From Kosakonia sacchari (GTDB taxonomy: Bacteria > Pseudomonadota > Gammaproteobacteria > Enterobacterales > Enterobacteriaceae), in contig FOAY01000026.1 in the NCBI GenBank assembly GCA_900109485.1, positions 1-33,505 of the forward strand: a stretch of 33,505 nt of DNA, given 5' to 3'. The position numbers and the translations under genes are program-made. The number at the start of each line of letters is the position of its first letter. The stretch's first letter is position 1. Positions 1 through 9,389 of the stretch are shown here, one piece after another. Under the pieces are notes generated by a model, which was not told the DNA's origin, searched no databases, and saw nothing but the letters and a program-made list of their open reading frames with translations.

Positions 1-52
1 CGGGAGCGGGAGTATGAAAGAGAAGTGAGGCAAAAAAAGCCCAAATACCCTT
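1..52. other. Left edge, no gene recognised
   Basis: This short stretch lies beyond the rraA terminator. In E. coli the neighbour here is zapB, converging on rraA, but no ZapB-like C-terminus is readable in any frame. It is A-rich in places and is probably intergenic. Confidence 0.4.
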
Positions 53-89
53 TTAAAAACAATGCCAGTCACCTTAAGTGACTGGCATT
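53..89 (-). terminator. rraA Rho-independent terminator
   Basis: A perfect 12-bp stem (61-72 with 78-89) closes a CTTAA loop. Read on the minus strand it follows the rraA stop by 21 nt and is followed by a T-rich tail at 60-53. It has no T-run on the plus strand, so it serves rraA. Confidence 0.85.
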
Positions 90-110
90 AGCCTGATGGC
101 GCCCTTTTGT

Positions 111-596
111 TTACTCGATATCGAGGGGATCTTCGGAAAGGATAATGCCGGTATTGTCGGCATAAAGATGGTCGCCAGAGAAGAAAGTGACACCGCCGAA
201 ATTGACGCGCACGTCGCTTTCACCAATGCCTTCACCTGCAGCGCCAACCGGAATAGCGGCAATCGCCTGGATGCCGATATCCAGCTCTTCCAGATCGTCA
301 ACCTGGCGCACAGCGCCATAAACCACAATGCCTTCCCACTCGTTTTGCACCGCGGTGCGTGCGAGATCGGCGTCGATTAACGCGCGACGCATAGAACCGC
401 CGCCGTCGACCAGCAGGACGCGACCACGGCCATTTTGTTCGAGCAGATCGTACAGCAACCCGTTATCCTCGAAACATTTCACCGTGATGATTTGTCCGCC
501 AAAAGACGACCGACCGCCAAAATTAGAGAATAGCGGCTCTACAACGTTGATCTCTTCCTGGTAGATGTCACAAAGCTCAGAAGTATCGTATTTCAT
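111..596 (-). CDS. rraA: Ribonuclease E activity regulator RraA
   Basis: The 161-residue protein has exactly the usual RraA length and reads [10 protein letters not shown] at the start, as in E. coli. In the family it is a ring-shaped homotrimer that binds RNase E, including its C-terminal scaffold region, and inhibits RNA decay. It shares a fold with methyltransferase-like MenG proteins (its old name) and with aldolases, but RraA is not a menaquinone methyltransferase. The Gly-rich stretch around residues 115-125 and the ending LSEDPLDIE match the family. It is the last gene of the minus-strand block, 92 nt downstream of menA, with its own candidate promoter in that gap and a strong terminator behind it. 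Confidence 0.97.
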   Translation of the reverse strand: MKYDTSELCDIYQEEINVVEPLFSNFGGRSSFGGQIITVKCFEDNGLLYDLLEQNGRGRVLLVDGGGSMRRALIDADLARTAVQNEWEGIVVYGAVRQVDDLEELDIGIQAIAAIPVGAAGEGIGESDVRVNFGGVTFFSGDHLYADNTGIILSEDPLDIE

Positions 597-628
597 AGGA
601 TTAACGTTCAGTTGATGCGAGAAACGTT

Positions 629-658
629 AGTATATCGCGCATCCCGCACTGTTGGCAA
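629..658 (-). promoter_or_regulatory. Candidate rraA promoter
   Basis: On the minus strand TTGCCA (658-653) and TATACT (634-629) are 18 nt apart. The start would fall near 622, about 25 nt before the ATG. The -10 context resembles sigmaS promoters, and E. coli rraA is known to be sigmaS-dependent; the sigma assignment here is inference. Confidence 0.55.
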
Positions 659-688
659 AATCATCAATTGTTAATTGACATTAATCAG

Positions 689-1618
689 TTAAAGGTGTGT
701 CTGACTAAGAATTATTCCAATAACAAACAATAAGTTAGTAAGCAGTGCACCTTTCACCGTACGTTCAAGCATTGGTGGCATAGCGCGCGGATCGCGTTCG
801 CGCAGCACAAAGCGTGCTTGTTTGATAAGTAGCGGTGCTACAAGGAGAAACAACCATCCCCACAGGCTATGCAATGACAGCAGGTTGAACAGCGCCAGGC
901 ACAGCAGCGCGCCGACCAGTAAGCCGACGTGATAGCGGCGGGCGTTGATTGGCCCCAAACGCACCACCAGCGTGTTTTTGCCGTTCTCGCGGTCGCTGTC
1001 GATGTCCCGCAAGTTATTGATATTCAACACGGCAGTCGCCAGCAGGCCGCAGGCCGTGGCGGGGAGGATAACCGCCGGGATCAGCATATGCGTTTGCAGA
1101 TACCAGCTTCCCATCACGCTCAGCCAGCCAAAGAAAATCAGCACAGAGATATCGCCAAGGCCGAGATAGCCATACGGGCGCTTACCAATGGTGTAGGTTA
1201 TCGCCGCAACGATCGACAGGCCGCCAAGCACGAGGAAACCGATAAAATCCGCCAGCGTCTGGGTTGCCGCCGTCACCAGCAACAGCCCGGAAATGCAGCT
1301 CAGCACAATTATGATAATCAGCGCTCGCTTCATTTGCGCAAGCGAGATGGCGCCTTTCTGCATACCGCGCAGCGGCCCAATGCGATCCGGTTTATCGCTG
1401 CCCTTCACTGCATCGCCGTAATCATTGGCAAGGTTGGAGAGAATTTGTAGCAGGCCAGCGGTGATCAACGCGAGCACGGCGACCAGCGGATCAAAATAAC
1501 CCTGCCACCACGCCAGCACGGTGCCCACGACAATGGCCGCGAATGCCAGCGGTAATGTTTTAGGTCGCAGGCTTTCCAGCCAGGCCTGGGTAAGGCTCAG
1601 AGATTGCGTTTCGTTCAT
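689..1618 (-). CDS. menA: 1,4-dihydroxy-2-naphthoate polyprenyltransferase
   Basis: MenA attaches the polyprenyl chain to 1,4-dihydroxy-2-naphthoate, giving demethylmenaquinone, at the inner membrane. The 309-residue protein (E. coli 308) is very hydrophobic with about eight to nine membrane segments. It carries both Asp-rich prenyl diphosphate/Mg-binding motifs of UbiA-type enzymes: NDYGDAVKGSD near residues 65-75 and NNLRDIDSDRENGKNT near 200-215. It follows hslU with a 66-nt gap that holds the hslVU terminator. No convincing separate promoter was found, so expression may come partly from read-through. Confidence 0.97.
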   Translation of the reverse strand: MNETQSLSLTQAWLESLRPKTLPLAFAAIVVGTVLAWWQGYFDPLVAVLALITAGLLQILSNLANDYGDAVKGSDKPDRIGPLRGMQKGAISLAQMKRALIIIIVLSCISGLLLVTAATQTLADFIGFLVLGGLSIVAAITYTIGKRPYGYLGLGDISVLIFFGWLSVMGSWYLQTHMLIPAVILPATACGLLATAVLNINNLRDIDSDRENGKNTLVVRLGPINARRYHVGLLVGALLCLALFNLLSLHSLWGWLFLLVAPLLIKQARFVLRERDPRAMPPMLERTVKGALLTNLLFVIGIILSQTHL

Positions 1619-1631
1619 AAATTACGCCAAC

Positions 1632-1655
1632 AAAAATGGGGGCATAAGCCCCCAT
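1632..1655 (-). terminator. hslVU terminator
   Basis: A perfect 8-bp G/C stem (1636-1643 with 1648-1655) has an ATAA loop. On the minus strand it is followed by five T residues, in the hslU-menA gap. Confidence 0.85.
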
Positions 1656-1684
1656 CGAAGGTGATGAAAACGTTGTGAACGGGA

Positions 1685-3016
1685 TTATAGGATAAAACGG
1701 CTCAGATCTTCATCTGCCACTAAAGCATCAAGGTGCTTACTTACATAGTCGGCATCAATGATAATGGTCTCACCGCCCAGATCGCTGGCGTCATAGGAGA
1801 TGTCTTCCATCAGACGTTCCAGCACGGTATGCAAACGGCGGGCACCGATGTTTTCCGTGGTTTCGTTCACCTGCCACGCAGCCTGCGCAATGCGTTTGAT
1901 GCCGTCGTCGGTAAATTCGATATTCACGCCTTCGGTCGCCATCAGCGCTTTGTACTGTACGGTCACAGACGCGTTTGGCTCGGTCAGAATGCGCTCGAAA
2001 TCTTCCGTCGTTAACGCCTTCAATTCAACGCGAATCGGCAGACGGCCCTGCAATTCCGGGATCAGATCCGACGGGCTGGCAACCTGGAACGCGCCGGAGG
2101 CGATAAACAGAATGTGATCGGTTTTCACCATGCCGTGCTTGGTCGAGACGGTGCAGCCTTCCACCAGCGGCAGCAGGTCGCGCTGTACGCCTTCGCGGGA
2201 AACGTCCGGCCCGGAAGTGTTGCCGCGCTTACAGATTTTGTCGATTTCGTCGATAAACACGATCCCGTGCTGCTCAACGGCTTCGATAGCATCCTGTTTC
2301 AACTCTTCCGGGTTGACCAGTTTCGATGCTTCTTCTTCAATCAGCAGCTTCATCGCGTCTTTGATTTTCAGCTTACGCGGTTTCTGCTTCTGCCCGCCCA
2401 GGTTCTGGAACATGGACTGCAACTGATTGGTCATCTCTTCCATGCCCGGAGGCGCCATGATCTCTACGCCCATCGGTGCCGCGGCGAGATCGATTTCAAT
2501 CTCTTTATCGTCGAGCTGGCCTTCGCGCAGTTTTTTACGGAAGGACTGGCGCGCAGCTGAAGGTTCAGCGGCTTGCTCCGGCTGGCCCCAGTTGTTTTTT
2601 GCCGGTGGGATCAGCACGTCGAGAATACGCTCTTCGGCCAACTCTTCGGCGCGGTAGCGGTTTTTCTCGATCGACTGGATACGTACCATTTTCACTGCGG
2701 AATCGGTCAGATCGCGGATGATAGAGTCCACTTCTTTCCCGACATAGCCCACTTCGGTGAACTTGGTCGCTTCAACTTTGATAAACGGCGCGTTAGCCAG
2801 TTTCGCCAGACGACGAGCAATTTCGGTTTTACCGACGCCGGTCGGGCCGATCATCAGAATATTTTTTGGTGTCACTTCGTGACGCAGCTCTTCATCAAGC
2901 TGCATACGGCGCCAGCGGTTACGCAAGGCGATTGCCACAGAACGCTTAGCCGCGTCCTGGCCGATAATATGTTTGTCCAGTTCGCTGACAATTTCGCGTG
3001 GGGTCATTTCAGACAT
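1685..3016 (-). CDS. hslU: ATP-dependent protease ATPase subunit HslU
   Basis: HslU (ClpY) is the hexameric AAA+ unfoldase that feeds substrates into the HslV peptidase chamber in the cytoplasm. At 443 residues it equals the E. coli length. Walker A is GPTGVGKT at residues 57-64 and Walker B is VFIDEID near 253-259. The inserted I domain (about 110-240) includes the PPGMEEM stretch. The C-terminal tail EDLSRFIL is the conserved segment that docks into HslV and activates it. ATG at 3016 is 9 nt after the hslV stop codon, so the two genes are co-transcribed from the heat-shock promoter ahead of hslV. Confidence 0.99.
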   Translation of the reverse strand: MSEMTPREIVSELDKHIIGQDAAKRSVAIALRNRWRRMQLDEELRHEVTPKNILMIGPTGVGKTEIARRLAKLANAPFIKVEATKFTEVGYVGKEVDSIIRDLTDSAVKMVRIQSIEKNRYRAEELAEERILDVLIPPAKNNWGQPEQAAEPSAARQSFRKKLREGQLDDKEIEIDLAAAPMGVEIMAPPGMEEMTNQLQSMFQNLGGQKQKPRKLKIKDAMKLLIEEEASKLVNPEELKQDAIEAVEQHGIVFIDEIDKICKRGNTSGPDVSREGVQRDLLPLVEGCTVSTKHGMVKTDHILFIASGAFQVASPSDLIPELQGRLPIRVELKALTTEDFERILTEPNASVTVQYKALMATEGVNIEFTDDGIKRIAQAAWQVNETTENIGARRLHTVLERLMEDISYDASDLGGETIIIDADYVSKHLDALVADEDLSRFIL

Positions 3017-3025
3017 GGGAGATCC

Positions 3026-3556
3026 TTACGCTTTAGAGGGTAATTCTTCGATGGTATGGAAGTGGTTGGTGTAAATGCAGATATCGCCTGCAATATCCAA
3101 CGCCTTCTCAGCGATTTCACGCGCGCCAAGCTCGGTATTTTCCAGTAACGCACGGGCTGCGGCCTGGGCGTATGGCCCACCGGAACCGATGGCGATCAGG
3201 TCATTTTCCGGCTGAACCACATCACCATTACCGGTGATGATCAGCGACGCGTTCTCATCTGCCACCGCCAGCAGCGCTTCCAGCTTGCGCAGCATGCGAT
3301 CGGTGCGCCAGTCCTTTGCCAGCTCGACAGCCGCTTTCACCAGATGGCCCTGGTGCATTTCCAGTTTGCGTTCGAAAAGTTCGAACAGAGTGAAGGCATC
3401 GGCCGTACCACCGGCAAAACCTGCGATAACTTTGTCGTTATACAGGCGGCGGACTTTTTTCACGTTGCCCTTCATTACGGTATTACCCAGTGTGGCCTGG
3501 CCATCACCGGCAATAACGACATGGCCGTTACGGCGTACGCTTACGATTGTTGTCAC
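3026..3556 (-). CDS. hslV: ATP-dependent protease peptidase subunit HslV
   Basis: HslV (ClpQ) is the proteasome-beta-like peptidase partner of HslU. The 176-residue ORF starts with GTG, as in E. coli. After removal of the initiator Met the N-terminal Thr (TTIVSVRR) becomes the nucleophile. The family's GDGQATLG and [14 protein letters not shown] motifs are present near residues 18-25 and 125-138. HslV forms a dodecamer of two stacked hexamers capped by HslU rings. It is the first gene of the hslVU operon, with a sigma32-type promoter and a leader hairpin directly upstream. Confidence 0.99.
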   Translation of the reverse strand: MTTIVSVRRNGHVVIAGDGQATLGNTVMKGNVKKVRRLYNDKVIAGFAGGTADAFTLFELFERKLEMHQGHLVKAAVELAKDWRTDRMLRKLEALLAVADENASLIITGNGDVVQPENDLIAIGSGGPYAQAAARALLENTELGAREIAEKALDIAGDICIYTNHFHTIEELPSKA

Positions 3557-3591
3557 GAGCAGACCCCTTGGTTACAAATGCAGAATACAGC

Positions 3592-3612
3592 GCCCCGCAC
3601 AGCGTGCGGGGC
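3592..3612 (-). promoter_or_regulatory. hslVU 5' leader stem-loop
   Basis: A perfect 9-bp stem (3592-3600 with 3604-3612) with a 3-nt loop lies between the hslV promoter and the GTG start. It has no T-run, so it is not a terminator for ftsN. A leader stem-loop that stabilises the transcript has been described for E. coli hslVU; equivalence here is inferred from position. Confidence 0.7.
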
Positions 3613-3620
3613 AGAATGCA

Positions 3621-3652
3621 ATTATAGATGGGGGAGATTTCGGGGGTTTCAA
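3621..3652 (-). promoter_or_regulatory. hslVU sigma32-type promoter
   Basis: On the minus strand TTGAAA (3652-3647) is followed after 13 nt by CCCCAT (3633-3628), close to the heat-shock sigma factor consensus. A TATAAT hexamer (3626-3621) follows one base later, but without a well-spaced sigma70 -35. The -35 element overlaps the ftsN stop codon. Confidence 0.8.
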
Positions 3653-4650
3653 CCCCCGGAGGCGAGACGGATACAGTTTGTATGACCCGCCATTTTCAGA
3701 CGGCTAATGGTGGAATCGGCATTCTCTTTGCCTTTCACCGGGCCAAGCACCACGCGGTTCCAGCCGTTGTTGCTGGTGATCCGTGAATCAAACCCTTCAA
3801 ACGCCAGCTGGGCGCGAACGGTTTCTGCCTGATCCTGACCTTTAAACGAACCGCACTGGATCATCCAGCGGCGGTCATCTTTTTTCTCCGCCGTTTGCGT
3901 TTTCGGCGCTTCCGCTTCACGTGTTATCGGCGCAGCCTGCTGCGCTTTCGGCTGTGCTGCCGTGGTATGCGGCGGCGTTTGCAACAGATCCTGATACGGC
4001 TGCGATGTGGCGGCGGCTTTCGGTTGCTGCTGAGTTTGCGTTTGCGTTTGCCGCGGCGCAGTGGCCGTTGTCCGCGCCGGTTGCTGCTGAACCGGCTGTT
4101 CCACAACGCGCGTCTGCGTACGCGGCTGCTGAACCGGCTGCGTTTGCGTCCACTGCGGTTGTTGCTGCTGCTGAGCCTGGCGCTGACGCTGCAACGTTTG
4201 CTGACGTTGTTCCGGCGTCTGTTCGTTCCACGGCACTTCATTAAGCTGCGTCGGCTGCTGGCGCATATCCGCCTGCATCTGCGCTAACAGCTGGCGCTGT
4301 TCATCTGTCAGTTGATCCGGGGTTTTCACTTCGCCGCCTGCAGAAGGTTCTGTCGGCGCAAGCACGCCAGGTTGACGGCTTTCCAGCTCTTTAATGTAGC
4401 GCCAGCGCTCTTCCGGCTTCGGCGGCAGGCCGTTACCGCTGACCTTTTGATTTTGCAGCGCTTCGGATTCTTCTTTTTTGTGGTGCGTAATAAAGTACAG
4501 ACCACCGATAAAGGCGACCAGCACGGCGGCCGCGATGGCGACCATGGCTGGAGAGACCGCAGACCTGCTGCGTTGCTTTTTCCGTGAGTTGCTCGCTTTT
4601 CGCCGCGAAGGAGCCGGCTGGCTGCGGCGTACATAATCTCGTTGTGCCAC
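3649..4650 (-). CDS. ftsN: Cell division protein FtsN
   Basis: FtsN is the late divisome protein that triggers septal peptidoglycan synthesis through FtsA and FtsQLB/FtsWI. The start is GTG at 4650 (MAQRDYVRRS), as in E. coli. A basic cytoplasmic segment (about 1-33) precedes one membrane helix (about 35-55, MVAIAAAVLVAFIGG). The periplasmic part has the essential helical region (about 75-130, including ERWRYIKELESRQPG) and a long Gln/Pro/Thr-rich linker (about 140-250). The SPOR domain (about 258-333, from RRWMIQCGSF) binds denuded glycan. Length is 333 against 319 in E. coli; the extra residues lie in the Gln-rich linker. The low-complexity linker opens many spurious reading frames. Confidence 0.98.
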   Translation of the reverse strand: MAQRDYVRRSQPAPSRRKASNSRKKQRSRSAVSPAMVAIAAAVLVAFIGGLYFITHHKKEESEALQNQKVSGNGLPPKPEERWRYIKELESRQPGVLAPTEPSAGGEVKTPDQLTDEQRQLLAQMQADMRQQPTQLNEVPWNEQTPEQRQQTLQRQRQAQQQQQPQWTQTQPVQQPRTQTRVVEQPVQQQPARTTATAPRQTQTQTQQQPKAAATSQPYQDLLQTPPHTTAAQPKAQQAAPITREAEAPKTQTAEKKDDRRWMIQCGSFKGQDQAETVRAQLAFEGFDSRITSNNGWNRVVLGPVKGKENADSTISRLKMAGHTNCIRLASGG

Positions 4651-4743
4651 TATCGTTTCGCTGTATTTATATCGTTTATCAGCCCGCCATGTTACTTAAG
4701 CGACGGGCTTTTGACCAGAAGGGGGTGTCTTAAAGCCCGGTAT

Positions 4744-5769
4744 TTACGTAATCGCCCGGGTACTGCCGCGCAGGATCAATTCGCAATCCAGCAGGCGCGA
4801 TCCGCTGTTGACGTTATGACCTTGCAGTTGTTCCAGCAGGAGCAGCATCGATTCCCGGCCAATTTCGTAGCGCGGCTGCGCAACCGTAGTGAGCGGCGGG
4901 TCAGAGTACTCTGCCAGTGAAATGTTATCAAAACCGATAATCGATAAGTCGTCCGGTACTTTCAACCCCCGACGTTTGGCGAGCGACAGCGCACCCAGCG
5001 CCATAACGTCGCTATGGCAGAACACCGCCGTTGGCGGCTTGGGCAGCGCCAGAAGCTGTTCCAGCGCGTGCGCTCCGGCTTCAAAGGTAAAATTACCGCG
5101 CGCAATATAGTGCGGATCGACGGTCGTTCCGGAGCGGCGCAGCGCCTGCACATAACCCTGCAAGCGGTAGTGGCACAATGGCATCTCTTCCGGCCCGGCA
5201 ATACAGCCAATCAGATGGTGCCCCTGCTCCTGTAGATAATTGACGGCGTTAAAAGCGGCGGTCAGGTTATCAATGTGTACGGTAGGCAGCTCCAGCTCGG
5301 GAGCAAATTCATTCGCCATGACCATCGGCGGCAAATTGCGCTGTTCTTCAATACTGGCGTCGAACGGCAGGCGTGAGCCTAACAGCAGCATGCCGTCGAT
5401 TTGCTTGGTAATGATCAGATCGATAAAGGTTTTTTCTTGCTGATTCTGGTGGGCGCAGTCGCCAATCAGTACCAGATAGCCGTGTTCGGCCGCGGTAACT
5501 TCGATACCGCGAATGATTTCGCTGAAAAAGGGATCGCAGATATCCGGCACAATCACCAGCAAAGTGCGGGATTCGTTTCGTTTGACGTTACGTCCCATCG
5601 ACTGGGGTAAATAACCCACTTCCATGGCGGCTTGTTCAACCCGATTACGGGTCGTCTGCGACACTTTTTCCGGATTCATTAATGCACGGGATACGGTTGC
5701 CGTAGAAACCTTTGCTTTCATGGCAACATCTTTCATGGTCGCTGCTGCAACCTGATTTTTGGGTTTCAA
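4744..5769 (-). CDS. cytR: LacI-family transcriptional regulator CytR
   Basis: CytR represses nucleoside uptake and catabolism genes together with CRP and is relieved by cytidine. The N-terminal LacI-type helix-turn-helix is at about residues 11-35 (TMKDVAMKAKVSTATVSRAL), followed by the periplasmic-binding-like effector domain. I chose the TTG at 5769-5767: it gives 341 residues, the E. coli length, and has GAGGAG at 5781-5776 six bases upstream. An in-frame ATG at 5796 would add nine residues but would put the strong ribosome site inside the gene. A good TGTGA half-site (5856-5860) lies upstream; E. coli cytR is CRP-activated, but a full operator is not clear here. Confidence 0.96.
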   Translation of the reverse strand: MKPKNQVAAATMKDVAMKAKVSTATVSRALMNPEKVSQTTRNRVEQAAMEVGYLPQSMGRNVKRNESRTLLVIVPDICDPFFSEIIRGIEVTAAEHGYLVLIGDCAHQNQQEKTFIDLIITKQIDGMLLLGSRLPFDASIEEQRNLPPMVMANEFAPELELPTVHIDNLTAAFNAVNYLQEQGHHLIGCIAGPEEMPLCHYRLQGYVQALRRSGTTVDPHYIARGNFTFEAGAHALEQLLALPKPPTAVFCHSDVMALGALSLAKRRGLKVPDDLSIIGFDNISLAEYSDPPLTTVAQPRYEIGRESMLLLLEQLQGHNVNSGSRLLDCELILRGSTRAIT

Positions 5770-5893
5770 CTTGTTCTCCTCGCATGCACGGCGCAAGCGT
5801 AGTCACATTTTTATCAGATAGTTAGGCGCAGCGGTTACAGAATTTTCATGAAAAGTGTGATGAAAGTTGAATTTCATGCTGCCGATCGCAACC

Positions 5894-8293
<2,400 letters not shown>

Positions 8294-8506
8294 ATGAAAA
8301 AAGGTATTCACCCGAATTACGTTGCGATTACTGCAACTTGTTCTTGCGGTAATGTGATCAAAACCCACTCCACCGTGGGCCACGACCTGAACCTGGACGT
8401 GTGCGGTAATTGCCACCCGTTCTTTACTGGTAAACAACGTGTTGTTGATACCGGTGGTCGTGTTGAGCGTTTCAACAAACGCTTCAGCATCCCGGGCAGC
8501 AAATAA
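8294..8506 (+). CDS. rpmE: 50S ribosomal protein L31 (zinc-binding form)
   Basis: L31 bridges the 50S and 30S subunits. The 70-residue protein matches the E. coli length and begins [10 protein letters not shown]. It is the zinc (C+) form, with Cys16, Cys18, Cys37 and Cys40 as metal ligands; the zinc-free paralogue YkgM lacks these. It is transcribed alone, divergent from priA, with its own promoter upstream and a strong terminator beginning 8 nt after the stop. Confidence 0.99.
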   Translation: MKKGIHPNYVAITATCSCGNVIKTHSTVGHDLNLDVCGNCHPFFTGKQRVVDTGGRVERFNKRFSIPGSK

Positions 8507-8514
8507 GTTGCCAA

Positions 8515-8544
8515 AGAAAAAAGCGCCGCGAGGCGCTTTTTTTG
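8515..8544 (+). terminator. rpmE terminator
   Basis: AGCGCC (8522-8527) pairs with GGCGCT (8532-8537), extended by an A-run on the left and seven T residues on the right. It is a strong intrinsic terminator. Confidence 0.93.
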
Positions 8545-8568
8545 TCTCTGCGGTTTGCCGGAGGGAAG

Positions 8569-8596
8569 TATTTTTGTGAGACGAGTCACAAAAATA
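8569..8596 (+). promoter_or_regulatory. CRP-type operator
   Basis: Two perfect 11-bp arms (8569-8579 and 8586-8596) flank a 6-nt spacer. The core is TGTGA-N6-TCACA with T-rich and A-rich flanks, an exact match to the CRP consensus half-sites. The centre is at 8582.5, immediately upstream of a candidate promoter facing right. CRP as the binder is inferred from the motif. Confidence 0.8.
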
Positions 8597-8625
8597 TTGC
8601 TCTGATTAAAAAACGCACATATCCT
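8597..8625 (+). promoter_or_regulatory. Candidate promoter of the small transcript
   Basis: TTGCTC (8597-8602) and TATCCT (8620-8625) have an ideal 17-nt spacer. The start would be near 8632, putting the CRP site centre at about -50. That is not a standard class I or II activation distance, so repression or an offset start are both possible. Confidence 0.45.
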
Positions 8626-8660
8626 TTTCGCCATTCCAGTCCTGTGAATAGAGCAAAAAG

Positions 8661-8750
8661 ATGCGTGATATGCTGACGGCAATGAAAAATGTATTTATGT
8701 CCTACCTGCTTTCTCTGGCAGAAGTGCCCCCGGAAGTGACGCGCTTCTGA
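8661..8750 (+). CDS. Small ORF, 29 residues, possible AzuC-like peptide
   Basis: ATG at 8661 opens a 29-codon frame ending TGA at 8748-8750. Residues 4-21 are mostly hydrophobic (four Met, Leu-rich, with Phe12 and Tyr15) and could form an amphipathic helix; the tail reads EVPPEVTRF. From memory, E. coli AzuC (28 residues, CRP-controlled, membrane-associated) has the same spacing of Lys, Phe, Tyr and Val-Pro-Pro: residues 9, 12, 15 and 22-24 here against 8, 11, 14 and 21-23 there. The ribosome site is weak (AGAG about eight bases upstream). The frame sits between a CRP-type operator and a terminator, where E. coli K-12 has yiiX. Being translated is inference. Confidence 0.45.
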   Translation: MRDMLTAMKNVFMSYLLSLAEVPPEVTRF

Positions 8751-8770
8751 TTGGGCAGCTGACATAAGCA

Positions 8771-8805
8771 AAAAGGGCGGAAGATATCTTCCGCCCTTTT
8801 GTTTT
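8771..8805. terminator. Bidirectional terminator, metJ and the small transcript
   Basis: A perfect 30-bp palindrome (8771-8800) has an A-run on the left and T-rich tail on the right (8797-8805). It can end metJ on the minus strand, 8 nt past its stop, and the plus-strand small transcript. Confidence 0.92.
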
Positions 8806-8808
8806 GAA

Positions 8809-9126
8809 TCAGTATTCCCATGTATCCGGGTCGATGCCCAGTTCACGCATAATCACTTTCGCCTCTTCCGGGATTTCATCACTGCGCTCTTTACGCAGAT
8901 CTTCATCGTTCGGCAGGGGCTGACCGGTGAACGCATGCAGGAATGCCTCGCACAGCAGCTCGCTGTTGGTGGCGTGACGCAGGTTGTTCACCTGACGACG
9001 GGTACGTTCATCGGTGAGGATTTTTAACACCTTAAGAGGAATGGAAACCGTAATTTTCTTTACTTGCTCACTCTTCTTGCCGTGCTCAGCGTATGGGCTG
9101 ATATATTCGCCGCTCCATTCAGCCAT
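8809..9126 (-). CDS. metJ: Methionine repressor MetJ
   Basis: MetJ is a ribbon-helix-helix dimer that, with S-adenosylmethionine as corepressor, binds tandem 8-bp met boxes. The 105-residue protein equals the E. coli length. The DNA-contacting beta strand is KKITVSIPL near residues 23-31, followed by the two helices ([13 protein letters not shown] and [16 protein letters not shown]). It is divergent from metB, sharing a 263-nt control region, so it probably regulates itself and metBL from the same operators. Confidence 0.99.
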   Translation of the reverse strand: MAEWSGEYISPYAEHGKKSEQVKKITVSIPLKVLKILTDERTRRQVNNLRHATNSELLCEAFLHAFTGQPLPNDEDLRKERSDEIPEEAKVIMRELGIDPDTWEY

Positions 9127-9256
9127 GAGATACCTTTAATCCTCTCAGTCATTAGTCTAAACCCGGGTGAGCCCAGGCCGTAATCCCGCGTAGTTTACCG
9201 TAGAGTCAACATAGTGACACGGTGTATCGCTCTGCGCGCCCACACTAAAGCATATA

Positions 9257-9285
9257 ATTTTAACGGCTATTGCGCGTTTGCTCAA
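9257..9285 (-). promoter_or_regulatory. Candidate metJ promoter
   Basis: On the minus strand TTGAGC (9285-9280) and TAAAAT (9262-9257) are 17 nt apart, giving a leader of about 125 nt to metJ. E. coli metJ has several promoters; this is the best one visible here. Confidence 0.55.
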
Positions 9286-9296
9286 TCTATACGCAA

Positions 9297-9336
9297 AGAA
9301 GTTTAGATGTCCAGATGTATTGACGTCTATCTATTC
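9297..9336 (+). promoter_or_regulatory. MetJ operator (tandem met boxes) of metJ/metB
   Basis: Consecutive 8-bp units compared with AGACGTCT: AGAAGTTT (9297, 6/8), AGATGTCC (9305, 6/8), AGATGTAT (9313, 6/8), TGACGTCT (9321, 7/8), then a poor fifth unit (9329). The array covers the metB -35 element. Confidence 0.85.
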
Positions 9337-9348
9337 AATGTTTACTCT
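9320..9348 (+). promoter_or_regulatory. Candidate metBL promoter
   Basis: TTGACG (9320-9325) lies inside the best met box, and TACTCT (9343-9348) follows after 17 nt. MetJ bound to the array would block RNA polymerase. Confidence 0.55.
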
Positions 9349-9389
9349 GTGGTCAGTTTTTTCATCCATTAAGCCAGGAAGCCTTCACC

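Larger units (their letters stand above)
8632..8805 (+). ncRNA. Candidate small RNA/mRNA, about 170 nt
   Basis: This is the predicted transcript from the promoter at 8597-8625 to the strong terminator at 8771-8805. It contains the 29-codon ORF (8661-8750). Local inverted repeats overlap the end of that ORF: CAGAAG 8719-8724 with CTTCTG 8744-8749, and TGCCC 8725-8729 with GGGCA 8753-8757. Size and architecture resemble the dual-function RNA AzuCR of E. coli. Transcription itself is inferred. Confidence 0.45.

Noticed and set aside
3895-4287. Several Arg-, Ala- or Ser-rich ORFs overlapping ftsN on both strands
   Set aside because: They come from the CAG/CAA-rich linker DNA of ftsN, which lacks stops in most frames.
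4691-4721. Possible cytR terminator between cytR and ftsN
   Set aside because: AGCCCG/CGGGCT can pair, but the loop is long and no T-run follows on the minus strand.
5851-5873. Possible full CRP site upstream of cytR
   Set aside because: The TGTGA half is good, but the partner half (TTGAA) matches only two of five bases.
8586-8846. Minus-strand ORF of 86 codons between metJ and rpmE
   Set aside because: It runs through the bidirectional terminator and the CRP-type palindrome and has no ribosome site.
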